A stretch of 64,000 bases of DNA from Bog-473 sp963730395 (GCA_963730395.1 CAVSSK010000021.1:558001-622000); one strand, 5' to 3'; shown: positions 17,105 through 26,038, counted from the first letter of the stretch. Program-made: numbers and translations. The notes: a model not told the origin generated them from the letters alone.

Positions 17105-17127
17105 TAGTTAGCCCAACTAACTATACT
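17105..17127 (+). promoter_or_regulatory. MarR operator palindrome overlapping the -10 of marR-MFS
   Basis: TAGTTAG-CCCAA-CTAACTA is a perfect 7-bp inverted repeat (17105-17123) in an AT-rich patch. Its right arm overlaps TATACT (17122-17127), a good -10 that ends 6 nt before the ATG at 17134. A bound MarR dimer would block RNA polymerase, so autorepression of this leaderless operon is the natural reading. Confidence 0.65.
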
Positions 17128-17133
17128 GGTGCC

Positions 17134-17576
17134 ATGGGCACCGATCCCGCAGTCCTGACCGACGAAGAAGTCGCGGGCCGACTGCGCATCGCCGTGAACC
17201 GCCTGCAGCGCCGTCTCCGCCAGGAGTCGCTCGGAGGCCTCTCTCCCGCCCAGGCCTCGGCGCTCGGCTCGGTCAGCCGGCATGGCAGCCCGACCCTCGG
17301 GGAGCTGGCGGCGATCGAACAGGTGCAGCCGCCCACCATGACCAGGATCGTCGCCAGCCTGGCCGAAGGCGGGCATGGTGACCCGCGTCGCCGACGCCAA
17401 CGACCGCCGCAGCGCCCGGGTCCGCATCACACCGGCGGGCGAGCGGGCCCTGGCAGCGGATGCGCACCCGCAAGAACGCCTTCCTCCTGCGCCGTCTCGG
17501 CGAGCTCGGCCCCGACGAGCAGCGGCACGCGACGGAGCTCGTCGAGCTGCTCGAGCACCTCCTGGTGGAGCAATGA
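17134..17576 (+). pseudogene. MarR family regulator (two frameshifts)
   Basis: Winged-helix regulator. Frame 1 carries LSPAQASALGSVSRHGSPTLGELA and PPTMTRIVASLAEGG; frame 2 the wing MVTRVADANDRRSARVRITPAG; frame 3 the dimerisation helix ending LVELLEHLLVEQ. The breaks at about 17373 and 17456 both have the phase of two lost bases. They are repaired by GGGCGCATG (for GGGCATG) and GCAGCGCGG (for GCAGCGG), giving the classic DxRS/R wing in one piece. The stop overlaps the MFS start by ATGA. It sits behind a matching palindrome, so it very likely represses itself and the exporter. Confidence 0.85.
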
Positions 17577-18916
17577 GGCGCCGGATGAGGGAAGCCGGGC
17601 GCCGCACGTTCCGTGCCATCTCGGTCCGCAACTACCGCCTCTACTTCATCGGCCAGGTCGTCTCCGTGTCGGGCACCTGGATGCAGACGGTGTCGCAGGC
17701 CTACCTGATCCTCTTCATCCTCCACGGCACCGGCGTGGACGTCGCCATCGCCACCAGCCTGCAGTTCCTCCCGCTGCTGCTGCTCGGGCCCTTCGGCGGC
17801 CTCATCGCCGACCGGCTCGACAAGCGCAAGGTGCTCTACGCCACCCAGGGGACGGCCGGCGTCCTGGCGCTCGTCCTGGGCGTGTTGGCGGCGACCCACT
17901 CGGTGGCCCTGTGGGAGGTCTACGTCCTGGCGGCGGGCCTCGGGTTCGTGAACCTGTTCGACAACCCGGCGCGCCAGACCTTCGTCTCGGAGATGGTCGG
18001 CATGGAGCTGCTGCCCAACGCGGTGAGCCTCAACAGCGTGCTGATGAATTCGGCCCGGGTGATCGGGCCGGCGATCGGTGGCGTGTTGATCATCACCGTC
18101 GGCGTCGCCACGTGCTTCTTCCTCAACGCGGCGTCCTATGCCGCGGTGATCGTGGCACTGGCCATGATGCGCGCCTCGGAGCTCATCCGCCGACCCGGCG
18201 TGGTGCGGGCCAGGGGTCAGGTGCGTGAGGGCCTGCGCTACGTATGGGCCACACCCGACCTCAAGCTCCCGCTCATCTCCATGGCGGTGGTCGGGGTCTT
18301 CGCCTTCAACTTCACCGTGACGCTGGCCCTCCTGGCCAAATTCACGTTCCACGGCGGTGCGGGCCTGTTCAGCTGGTTCATGGTCGCCATGGGCGCGGGG
18401 GCGGTCCTGGGCGGCCTCGCCACGGCGTTCCGGAGCCGGCCCTCCACGCGGCTGCTCGCCTTCATCGGGGTCGCCTTCGGTGCCACCATCCTGGCGGTGG
18501 CGCTGGCGCCGACCCAGGTGTGGGCCCTCGTCCTGCTCGTCCCCATGGGCGCCGCGAGCATCTCGTTCGTCGCCACGAACAACGCCACCCTGCAGCTTCG
18601 GGCCGACCCCACCATGCGGGGCCGCGTGATGTCGCTCAACGCGATCGCCTTCCTCGGCAGCACGCCGATCGGTGCGCCCCTGCTGGGCTACATCAGCGAC
18701 GTCACGAACCCGCGGGTGGCCCTGGTCCTCGGTGGTGTGGCGACACTGGTGGCGAGCGTCCCCCTGTTCGTGCTGGGCGCCCGTCAGCGGCGGGCCGGCA
18801 CCGAGGGGCTCGTGCACGGTGCGTCCGTCGGAGCAGCGACGAACGTCGTCCCGCTCCCTGTCTCGCTCCCCGTCGCCGAGGCCGGCTACGAGCGCCGGGA
18901 GCTCCGCACCAGCTGA
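17573..18916 (+). CDS. MFS transporter (DHA3/enterobactin-exporter-like)
   Basis: 447 residues, about 12 membrane helices. The pattern SVRNYRLYFIGQVVSVSGTWMQTVSQAYL at the start and GPFGGLIADRLDKRK after helix 2 are typical of the MFS_3 drug or siderophore exporters. FDNPARQTFVSEMVG and NSARVIGPAIGG are further conserved loops. Translationally coupled to the MarR regulator upstream (ATGA), a usual drug-efflux arrangement. Substrate unknown; efflux of hydrophobic compounds is likely. Confidence 0.9.
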   Translation: MRRRMREAGRRTFRAISVRNYRLYFIGQVVSVSGTWMQTVSQAYLILFILHGTGVDVAIATSLQFLPLLLLGPFGGLIADRLDKRKVLYATQGTAGVLALVLGVLAATHSVALWEVYVLAAGLGFVNLFDNPARQTFVSEMVGMELLPNAVSLNSVLMNSARVIGPAIGGVLIITVGVATCFFLNAASYAAVIVALAMMRASELIRRPGVVRARGQVREGLRYVWATPDLKLPLISMAVVGVFAFNFTVTLALLAKFTFHGGAGLFSWFMVAMGAGAVLGGLATAFRSRPSTRLLAFIGVAFGATILAVALAPTQVWALVLLVPMGAASISFVATNNATLQLRADPTMRGRVMSLNAIAFLGSTPIGAPLLGYISDVTNPRVALVLGGVATLVASVPLFVLGARQRRAGTEGLVHGASVGAATNVVPLPVSLPVAEAGYERRELRTS

Positions 18917-18924
18917 CGTTGCGG

Positions 18925-19344
18925 TCAGGCGGGGTGGACGAGCTCCTGGGCGACGGGGGACATCACAGCCCCGAACTCCACCACCAAGGAGATCAAGAGG
19001 TCGTCGACCGAGATGATGCCGGCCAGGTCCTCGTCCTCGAGGACCGGGAGGCGGCGTGCCGTGGCGGTCTTGAACACCTTGAACGCCTCGAAGACGTCGC
19101 AGGCGCCCTGAATCGTCACCGGGTCCGGTGTCATCACGGTGCCCACGTCGGCGGTGGGCGGCTTGCCCTCGCCCGTGCCCCGCACGGTGATGTCGCGGTC
19201 GGTGACGATCCCCACCAGCCGGTCGCCCTCCACGACGAGGAGCGACCCGACGCCGTGGCTGCCCATCAGCTGCCCGGCCTCATGGAGCGTGCAGCCGGGC
19301 GGCACGGTCACCGGCGCGGACCTCAAGCACTCTCTCACCAGCAT
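18925..19344 (-). CDS. Tandem CBS-domain protein
   Basis: 139 residues with two CBS motifs: VGSLLVVEGDRLVGIVTDRDI (first) and RRLPVLEDEDLAGIISVDDL (second). The TDRDI segment is the usual adenosine-nucleotide-binding end of a CBS repeat. No enzyme or channel domain is attached, so it is a stand-alone energy-sensing or regulatory Bateman module of the type abundant in actinobacteria. Convergent with the MFS gene (8 nt between stops). Confidence 0.87.
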   Translation of the reverse strand: MLVRECLRSAPVTVPPGCTLHEAGQLMGSHGVGSLLVVEGDRLVGIVTDRDITVRGTGEGKPPTADVGTVMTPDPVTIQGACDVFEAFKVFKTATARRLPVLEDEDLAGIISVDDLLISLVVEFGAVMSPVAQELVHPA

Positions 19345-19480
19345 GTCTGCTCACCTCGTCGGCACGTCTTGCTCTTTCGGCTCATGCACCGCATCATCCA
19401 CTCCCCTCCCGGCCCGGGGTAGGGGAAAAGGTCACCCTCGTCCCGGGCGCGCCACCGGCCGTCAGGCGCAAAATAGAGCG

Positions 19481-20002
19481 GTGTTGGTACGAGGGGCCAC
19501 TCCGGACGACGCCGCCGGCATCGCATCCGTGCAGGTCCTGAGCTGGAAGGCCGCCTACCGGGGCTTGATGCCTGACGCGGTGCTCGACGGCCTGTCGCTG
19601 GAACGGAGGGTCGAGGTGTGGCGCTCCGTGGCGGCGGGCCGGGCCGGGGAGGCGGTCCTGGTCCTGGAGGGCGACGACGGCATCGAGGGCTTCGCACACG
19701 TGTGCGCCGGCCGCGACACCGACGTCGACGCCGGGACCGGTGAGGTTTCGTCGATCTACCTGCTCCCGGCGGCGTGGGGCAAGGGTCGGGGGCGAGCGCT
19801 CATGGACGCCGCCGTGCTGCGACTGCGCGCGGAGGGGTACCACACGGCCACTTTGTGGGTGCTCGTCACGAACGGCCGCGCCCGGCGTTTCTACGAAGCG
19901 GCGGGATGGTCCTGTGACGGGGTGGAGAAGACGGAGCGGATCGGTGGCTCGGCCTCCGTGACCGAGGTGCGCTACCGCCGCCCCCTACCAGCGAAGGGGT
20001 AG
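19481..20002 (+). CDS. GNAT family N-acetyltransferase
   Basis: 173 residues. The start LVRGATPDDAAGIASVQVLSW and the motif A region SSIYLLPAAWGKGRGRALMD (acetyl-CoA pyrophosphate-binding) followed by LWVLVTNGRARRFYEAAGW are diagnostic. GTG start with CAAAAT six bases upstream, another leaderless layout. Convergent with the sensor kinase gene, 3 nt apart. Substrate unknown; similar proteins acetylate small amines or protein N-termini. Confidence 0.87.
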   Translation: MLVRGATPDDAAGIASVQVLSWKAAYRGLMPDAVLDGLSLERRVEVWRSVAAGRAGEAVLVLEGDDGIEGFAHVCAGRDTDVDAGTGEVSSIYLLPAAWGKGRGRALMDAAVLRLRAEGYHTATLWVLVTNGRARRFYEAAGWSCDGVEKTERIGGSASVTEVRYRRPLPAKG

Positions 20003-20005
20003 GAG

Positions 20006-20701
20006 CTAGGCAGGGGGCGGCAGCAGGCACTCGATCACGGTTCCGCCCTCCGGTCGTGCGTGAATCAAGAGCGAGCCACCGAGAGCGCTCACGCGCTGCG
20101 TGATGTTGCGCACGCCACGGCCACAGCGCAGCCGGGCCGGGTCGAAGCCGATGCCGTCGTCGCTGACGCGGACCCATATCACCTCGTCCACCTCGACGTG
20201 GACCTCGACGAGCGAGGCGTGCGCATGTTGTGCGATGTTGGACAGCAGCTCGCGGAAGATGGCGACCACGTGATGCCGCCTCTCGCCGACCACCGACGCG
20301 AGATCTCCGGCGAGGTGGACGGCGGGGGAGAGCCCCAGCGCGGGTCGCTCCTCCTCGAGCACCGTGAGGAGGTCAGACTCGAAGCCACCTGAGCCTTCGT
20401 CGGGGTCGAGGCGGTAGATCACGCTCCGGATCTCCACGATGCAGCGGTCCAGCTCGTCGACGATGTGCGCGAAGTCTGCGTCCCGGTCGGCGTCGCGCAG
20501 CTTCATCCGCAGTGATTCGACCGACATCGACGTCGCGAAGACCCGTTGGATCACGCTGTCGTGGAGGTCGATGGCGATGCGGTCGCGGTCGTCGCGGATG
20601 GCGGCGTCGAGCTCGGCCCGTCGCGCCGGCCATTCCGCCCGCGCCTGCACGGAGTGGTCGCCGACCGCCTTGACCATTGTTCCCGGCGGGGGAGGGTTCA
20701 T
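20006..20701 (-). CDS. Cytoplasmic sensor histidine kinase (NarX/DesK-type)
   Basis: 231 residues. The HisKA_3 dimerisation helix is DRIAIDLHDSVIQRVFATSM with the phospho-acceptor His47. A HATPase_c domain follows (RELLSNIAQHAHAS as N-box, VSDDGIGFDPARL as G1 box). There is no membrane segment or input domain, so it is a minimal soluble kinase. The ATG at 20701 is preceded by GGAGGG; the long upstream open frame is not needed. It lies downstream of a NarL-type response regulator on the same strand, its likely partner, but with its own 190-bp gap containing direct repeats. Confidence 0.87.
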   Translation of the reverse strand: MNPPPPGTMVKAVGDHSVQARAEWPARRAELDAAIRDDRDRIAIDLHDSVIQRVFATSMSVESLRMKLRDADRDADFAHIVDELDRCIVEIRSVIYRLDPDEGSGGFESDLLTVLEEERPALGLSPAVHLAGDLASVVGERRHHVVAIFRELLSNIAQHAHASLVEVHVEVDEVIWVRVSDDGIGFDPARLRCGRGVRNITQRVSALGGSLLIHARPEGGTVIECLLPPPA

Positions 20702-20730
20702 GTTCGCCCTCCTTTCTCCACGGGCCAGCG

Positions 20731-20765
20731 CCCAAAACCCCGATTGGCCCCAAAACCCCGATTGG
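20731..20765. repeat. Two direct repeats in front of the sensor kinase
   Basis: CCCAAAACCCCGATTGG occurs twice, at 20731-20747 and 20749-20765, with an 18-bp period. This places two copies on nearly the same face of the helix, 30-65 bp upstream of the kinase ATG. An activator or regulator binding site is likely; the adjacent NarL-type regulator is a candidate. Confidence 0.6.
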
Positions 20766-20892
20766 AAGGTAACGGACCTGGACGACGACGCAACAGCCCC
20801 CATACAGGGCGTGCCGCCCCACATTGCGGCCCCCATATGGAGGGGTGGCCGAGGAGCTCGGTCCGGCTCGGCCGGGCGACGGAGCGTGCGGC

Positions 20893-21606
20893 CTACGCCA
20901 CGCCTTCGAGCAGGCCACGTTCCCGGGCCACCGCCAGCAGCTCGAGCTGGTTGTGGACGCCCAGCTTGCGGTACAGGTTCTTCACATAGCCCCGAGCCGT
21001 GTTCACCGTGATGCCGAGACGCACGGCGGCGCTCTGCAGGTCGACGCCGCTGACGAGGAGCGAAAGGATGTCCTGCTCCCGCCTCGTCAAGACCGAGGTG
21101 CCGCGGGCCCTCGTCGGCGCCTCCGTGGAGTCGTTCGCCTCGCAGAGGGACACCAGGCTGCGTCGCTCGACGGAGAAGCTGTGCTCCCGGAGGGAGGGGA
21201 TCGTGTCGACGACCTCGCCGAGGCTGGCCGACTTGGGGAGAAGGCCGGAGGCGCCGGACGCCGCCACGTCGTGCAGAAGGGAGCGACTGAGGGGCAGGCC
21301 CGTGAGCACCAGCACCTGCATCCCGGGATGCCGACCCAGGAGGCGCCGGGTCCCCGTCACGCCGTCGGTGCCGTCGAGCTGGACGTCCACCACGGCCACC
21401 TCGGGCTCGAACTCGTCGGCCAGCTCGGCCGCCTCGTCGATGTCGAGCGCCGTGCCCACGCAGGCCAGGTCCTCGGTGGCCTCGATGGCCAGCGCCAACG
21501 CCTGGGCGAAAACCGGGTGGTCGTCGACGACCATCACTCTGAGTGGCCCGCCGGCCTTCACCGCATCACACCCCCGGCTCCGATCGGCGCCCTGCGCCGT
21601 CTCCAT
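20893..21606 (-). CDS. NarL/FixJ-type response regulator
   Basis: 237 residues. Receiver domain: VMVVDDHPVF acidic pocket, phospho-acceptor Asp74 in VAVVDVQLDG and Lys125 in GLLPKSAS. The C-terminal LuxR HTH (LTRREQDILSLLVSGVDLQ... to KLGVHNQLELL) has the usual dimer helix. The N-terminal 20 residues precede the normal receiver start, so an internal start is possible. It pairs with the soluble kinase at 20.0-20.7 kb. Confidence 0.9.
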   Translation of the reverse strand: METAQGADRSRGCDAVKAGGPLRVMVVDDHPVFAQALALAIEATEDLACVGTALDIDEAAELADEFEPEVAVVDVQLDGTDGVTGTRRLLGRHPGMQVLVLTGLPLSRSLLHDVAASGASGLLPKSASLGEVVDTIPSLREHSFSVERRSLVSLCEANDSTEAPTRARGTSVLTRREQDILSLLVSGVDLQSAAVRLGITVNTARGYVKNLYRKLGVHNQLELLAVARERGLLEGVA

Positions 21607-21670
21607 GCACGATATGCGACCATAACGGTGTTGCCAATGACTGGTTCCCGACGTGCCGCCCGAGACCCCG

Positions 21671-22322
21671 ATGGCGGCTGAACGGATTGCCGTGCCCCAA
21701 CCGGAACTCGGAGGAACGGAGCGACGTCCGGCCCGTCTCCGAACGGGCCTACGACATCGTGCTCGTGGCGGCGTCCGCCGGCGGCCTGGCGGCGATCAGC
21801 GCCATCCTGGCCGCCCTCCCGGCGACCTTCCCGGTCCCCGTCGTGGTCGTCCAACATCTGGACCCCCGGCACGTGAGCCTCATGTCGGACATCCTGCGCC
21901 GCCGGACGTCGCTCAGCGTCGAGGAGGCCACGAGCGGTGCCAGGGTCGAGGCGGCCACCGTCTACATCGCGCCGCCCGACGAACACCTGCTCGTCACGCA
22001 GGACGGTCGCCTGCGCCTCTCGCACACCGACCCGGTGCACTTCGTGCGGCCCTCGGCCGACCTGCTGTTCGAGTCCGGTGCGGAGTCGTTCCCCGGCCGT
22101 GCCATCGGCGTCGTCCTCACCGGAACCGGCAGCGACGCCAACATGGGCGTGCGCGCCCTGGAGCGGACCGGCGGCACCGTCATCGCGCAGGACCCGGAGT
22201 CCGCCGACTTCGCGGGGATGCCCCAGGCCGCCATCGCCACCGGCGGCGTCGACTACGTGCTGTCCCTGGAGGAGATCGGTCCCGCGCTGGTCGAGCTGGT
22301 CGAGCGCGGATCCCTGTCATGA
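21671..22322 (+). CDS. CheB-type protein-glutamate methylesterase (no receiver domain)
   Basis: About 200 residues of the CheB catalytic domain: nucleophile Ser in VAASAGGLAA, His in VVVQHLDPRH and Asp in LTGTGSDANMG. There is no N-terminal receiver. In the frame of the catalytic domain no good start exists except a TTG at 21687. The ATG at 21671 opens in a neighbouring frame (MAAERIAVPQPELGGTE) that joins the domain exactly if GAGCGACG at 21719-21726 had been GAGCGCGACG. I prefer that start. Followed by a CheR-PAS gene and a PAS kinase, a chemosensory-like trio with no chemoreceptor nearby. Confidence 0.83.
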
Positions 22323-22337
22323 GGCGATGGTGAGCCG

Positions 22338-24317
22338 GTGAGTGCCGAGGATGGTGCCCCGCCCGGTACCGAGGTCGCACCGAGGGCGCTGTTGCCGGCG
22401 GCGGACGACGAGGAGCTCGAGGAGCTCCTCCGGTTCATCCGGGACGAGCGTGGGTTCGACTTCACCGGCTACAAGCGAGCCTCCATCGGGCGGCGGGTGC
22501 GCCGGCGGGCCCGTGAGCTCGGGTTCGACTCCCTCGCGGGATACCGCGACGCGCTCGAGGCCGACGTCGACGAATTCACGACGCTCTTCAACTCCATCCT
22601 CATCAATCTCACCGGGTTCTTCCGCGACCCCGCGGCATGGTGGTACCTCGAACATGAGATCGTGCCGGAGATCATCTCGCGTCACCGCGACGACCAGCCC
22701 ATCCGGTTGTGGAGTGCAGGATGTGCGACGGGCGAGGAGCCCTACACGCTCGCCATGGTGGTGGCGAACCACCTGGGCATCGAGGAGACGGCTCGCCGGG
22801 TCAAGGTCTACGCGACCGACATCGACCTCGAGGCACTGGCTCAGGCTCGGACCGCCGTCTACAGCGAGAAGTCGCTGCACGACGTCCCCCAAGGACTCAG
22901 GGCGACGTACTTCGAACCCGACCTCCATCACCGCGGCTGGGCCGTGGTGCCGACGCTGCGACGGACGGTGGTCTTCGGCCGCCTCGACCTCACCCGGGAC
23001 CCTCCGATCTCCCGGGTGGATCTCGTGGCGTGCCGGAACACCTTGATGTACCTCAACGCGGAGACGCAAGGGTTCGTCATCCCCCGCCTGCAGTACGCGC
23101 TGCGCCACGACGGCTACCTCTTCCTGGGCCGGGCCGAGACGGTGCTGCGGGGAGGCGCCGGCCGGTTCGCCCCGGTCAGCCTGCGGCATCGCGTCTTCGC
23201 CACCCTGCCGGTGCCGCTGCTGGCTGCCGGCCCCGCACCGTCCGAGGCCGCGCGGCGGCGCGCCTACGAGGTCGGGCGCCTCGAGGCGCGGCTCCCCGAG
23301 CAGGGCGTCCCGACGCCAGAGGAGGCGGAGCCAGCGGAGTCGTTGGTGGCCGAGCTCATCGTCGACCCGGACGGGGTCTTGACCGGTGCCAACGACTCGG
23401 CCCGCGACCTCTTCGAGATCGGGCCCGACGACATGTCGCGGCCTCTCGGCGGTCTCCGGCTGGCCTTCGAATCCTTGGAGCTCGAGGCGCACGTCGGACG
23501 AGCCCTCGTGGAGCGGGTGTCACACCGGGTGGGCGTGGTGCGCTACGAGACGCCGGACCAGCGGGTGCTCGATCTCGAGGTGTGGGTGCTCCCGATCTTC
23601 ACGGAGCACGAGGTCATCTTCGGTGCCGCCGTCACCTTCGCCGACGTCGGCAGCACGGTCCAGCTGCGGGAGAGCTTCCGCCACGTGCACGAAGAGCTCG
23701 AGACGGCGTACGAGGAGCTCCAGTCGACGAACGAGGAGTTGGTGACGAGCAACGAGGAGCTGCAGTCCAGCTACGAGGAGCTCGAGACGAGCAACGAGGA
23801 GCTCCAGTCGTCGAACGAGGAGCTCGACACCACGAACGAGGAGCTGAGGTCGTCCAACGAGGAGCTCGAGACGACCTACCTCGAGCTGAAGTCGACGAGC
23901 GACGCCATCGAGCGTCTGAACGAGACGCTGGTCGAGGCGAACCTGGAGCTCCGTCGCTTCAGAAGCCTGCACCACCAGGTCATGGACCACTTCCCCTCGG
24001 CCGTCGTCGTGCTGAACGAGCAGCTGCTCGTCGAGGAGTGGAACCTCTCTGCCGCCGAGCTGTGGGGGATCGAGGAGGAGGCGGTCGTGGGGGAGCCGTT
24101 CTTCGGGTTGGACTTCGGCCTCCCCCTCGGGCCGATCCAGGAGCCGGTGCGCGAGTGCCGCGGCCCGGGCGCCGTGCCGTCGAGCCTCGATGTCCAGGCG
24201 ACCGACCGGTCGGGACACCAGTTCACGTGCCGCGTGCATGTGATCCCCATTGCGGGCCGCGAGCCCGAGACGTCCGCCATGCTCGTCATGGACAGGGCCG
24301 GAGGCAGTGTCTCGTGA
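22338..24317 (+). CDS. CheR-type methyltransferase with long coiled coil and PAS domain
   Basis: 659 residues. CheR N-domain (FTGYKRASIGRRVRRRARE), then SAM-binding LWSAGCATGEEPYTLAM (124-140) and CRNTLMYL (232-239). A first PAS-like region lies about 335-440. A long coiled coil at about 445-545 is built of repeated NEEL units (STNEEL, TSNEEL, SSNEEL, TTNEEL). A C-terminal PAS domain follows. This is the architecture of the CheB-CheR-PAS hybrids with the CheB part split off as the upstream gene. GTG start; its stop overlaps the next gene by GTGA. It probably methylates glutamates on a sensor and relays to the kinase downstream. Confidence 0.87.
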   Translation: MSAEDGAPPGTEVAPRALLPAADDEELEELLRFIRDERGFDFTGYKRASIGRRVRRRARELGFDSLAGYRDALEADVDEFTTLFNSILINLTGFFRDPAAWWYLEHEIVPEIISRHRDDQPIRLWSAGCATGEEPYTLAMVVANHLGIEETARRVKVYATDIDLEALAQARTAVYSEKSLHDVPQGLRATYFEPDLHHRGWAVVPTLRRTVVFGRLDLTRDPPISRVDLVACRNTLMYLNAETQGFVIPRLQYALRHDGYLFLGRAETVLRGGAGRFAPVSLRHRVFATLPVPLLAAGPAPSEAARRRAYEVGRLEARLPEQGVPTPEEAEPAESLVAELIVDPDGVLTGANDSARDLFEIGPDDMSRPLGGLRLAFESLELEAHVGRALVERVSHRVGVVRYETPDQRVLDLEVWVLPIFTEHEVIFGAAVTFADVGSTVQLRESFRHVHEELETAYEELQSTNEELVTSNEELQSSYEELETSNEELQSSNEELDTTNEELRSSNEELETTYLELKSTSDAIERLNETLVEANLELRRFRSLHHQVMDHFPSAVVVLNEQLLVEEWNLSAAELWGIEEEAVVGEPFFGLDFGLPLGPIQEPVRECRGPGAVPSSLDVQATDRSGHQFTCRVHVIPIAGREPETSAMLVMDRAGGSVS

Positions 24318-26038
24318 CCTCGCCCTCCGGCCATGCGGGAGACCCCGACTTCGAGCGCCAGGCCGATGCGCTCATCCGCCGTCTGGAGGCCCTCTCCGAG
24401 CGGGTGATGGGCGCGAGGGGCGCCCCGCCGTCGCCGCTGGTGGCCGAGATGCTCGAGGAGCTGTCGGCGGCGGTCGAGGAGCTCGAGGTCAGCACGGAGG
24501 AGATCCACGGCCAGAACGAGGCCCTGGCCGAAGCGAAGACGCAGCTCGACGTGGAGTCCGCCCGCTACCGCGAGCTGTTCGACCTGGCCCCCGACGGGTA
24601 CCTGGTCACCGACAGCGTCGGGGTGATCCTCGAGTCGAACCGGGCCGCCAGCGAGATGTTCGGGATCCCGGGCCACTTTCTCGACCAGAAACCCGTGGTG
24701 GTCTTCGTGGACGCCGCCGACCGGCGTGTCGTCCTCAACCATCTGCACGATGCAGTCACCGGCGATCACGGACCGGTCGTCGAATTCGAGGCCCGGTTCG
24801 CCCCGCCCAACCACGACTCCTTCCCCGCCTCGGTGCACCTCACGGTCGGGGGTGCTGCCGGCGCAGCCGACGCCGCCGGCCCGCGCGTGCGCTGGCTGCT
24901 GCGCGACATCAGCCGCCGCATGGAGGCCGAGCGGGCACTCGTGGCGAGTGAGACCCGTTACCGCCTCATCGCGGAGAGCGCGGCCGACGTCGTCATCGCG
25001 ACCGACGGCGCGGGGTGCGTCACGTTCGCGTCCCCCTCCATCCGGCCCGTCCTCTCACTCGACCCGGCGGAGGTCGAGGGTCAGTCCGTGGCCGACTTCG
25101 TCCATCCCGACGACCTCGCCGCCCTCGTCTCGCTGCAGGAGGACGCCTTGCTCGGCCGGCGTGACCTCGCCAGCGTGTGCCGCTTCCGCTGCGGTGACGG
25201 CGAGTACCTCCCCGTGGAGGTTCGGGTGGCCCCCTTCCGGAACCCGGGCGAGCGGACCCTCGGCCTCCAGTACGCGCTCCGAGACGTCCGCGAGCGCGAG
25301 GCGGCCCGCGTGGCGCTCCAGGAGGCGCTCACGCGCGAACAGATGGCTGCGGCCGCCCTGCGTGACGCCGACGCGGCAAAGAACGCCCTGCTCCTGGCGG
25401 CCTCCCACGAGCTGAACACGCCCATTGCAGCGGTGGCCGGGCTGGCGGACCTCCTCGTGCGCCATCCGGAGCTTCCCGGTGGCGACATCCGGAAGATGGC
25501 TGACGGCCTGGCGTCGACCGCCGCCGAGCTGCGGGCGATCCTGACCAACCTGCTCGACTCCGAGCGCGTGATCGGCGGGTACGTGGAGGCGCGCCGGCGG
25601 CCCTTCGACCTGGCGACGCTGGTCGCCGAGCGCGCCCGCAGCCTGAACGGCGCCGATCGGGCGATCGCGCCACCATCCGACGAGACCTTCGTCGAGCTCG
25701 ACCCTGAGCTGACGGCGCGGATCGTCGACAACCTGCTCAGCAACGCCCTGCGCCACACCCCGAAGGGCACTGCGGTGCGGGTTGCGTTGTCCCGCTGCGA
25801 CGACGGTGTCCTCCTCGCCGTCGACGACTCGGGCCCGGGGATACCGGACGCCGAGAAGGAGGCCGTCTTCGAGCCCTTTCAGCGCAGGGCGACGAGCACC
25901 GTTGGGGGTCTGGGCCTCGGGCTGTTCGTGGTGCGCAAGTTCGCCGAGATCCAGGGTGGACGCGCCTGGGTCGAGGACGCCCCCGGTGGGGGAGCGGCGT
26001 TCCGGGTGATGCTGCCGGACCGGCCGGTGCACGCCTGA
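24314..26038 (+). CDS. PAS-domain sensor histidine kinase
   Basis: 574 residues, soluble. An N-terminal coiled coil (EELSAAVEELEVSTEEIHG, about 48-66) is followed by PAS1 (84-200, RYRELFDLAPDGYLVTDS) and PAS2 (213-330, RYRLIAESAADVVIATD). The HisKA H-box is AASHELNTPIAAVAG with His365. The HATPase has NLLSNALRHTPKG, DSGPGIPDAEKEAVF and GLGLGLFVVRKF. The H-box lacks the common R of HELRTP (Asn here). Overlaps the CheR gene by GTGA, so the three genes form one operon. No response regulator follows, so the output partner is unlinked. Confidence 0.88.
   Translation: MTSPSGHAGDPDFERQADALIRRLEALSERVMGARGAPPSPLVAEMLEELSAAVEELEVSTEEIHGQNEALAEAKTQLDVESARYRELFDLAPDGYLVTDSVGVILESNRAASEMFGIPGHFLDQKPVVVFVDAADRRVVLNHLHDAVTGDHGPVVEFEARFAPPNHDSFPASVHLTVGGAAGAADAAGPRVRWLLRDISRRMEAERALVASETRYRLIAESAADVVIATDGAGCVTFASPSIRPVLSLDPAEVEGQSVADFVHPDDLAALVSLQEDALLGRRDLASVCRFRCGDGEYLPVEVRVAPFRNPGERTLGLQYALRDVREREAARVALQEALTREQMAAAALRDADAAKNALLLAASHELNTPIAAVAGLADLLVRHPELPGGDIRKMADGLASTAAELRAILTNLLDSERVIGGYVEARRRPFDLATLVAERARSLNGADRAIAPPSDETFVELDPELTARIVDNLLSNALRHTPKGTAVRVALSRCDDGVLLAVDDSGPGIPDAEKEAVFEPFQRRATSTVGGLGLGLFVVRKFAEIQGGRAWVEDAPGGGAAFRVMLPDRPVHA

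Noticed and set aside
23690..23890. DNA tandem repeats (GAGGAGCT...) as a mobile or recombination element
   Set aside because: They encode the NEEL coiled-coil heptads of the CheR protein in frame, so they are protein repeats.
22709..24313. A long plus-strand open frame joined to the PAS kinase
   Set aside because: The first 535 codons are a shifted reading of the CheR gene (Arg/Gly/Pro-rich). The kinase really starts at the GTG at 24314, which overlaps the CheR stop.
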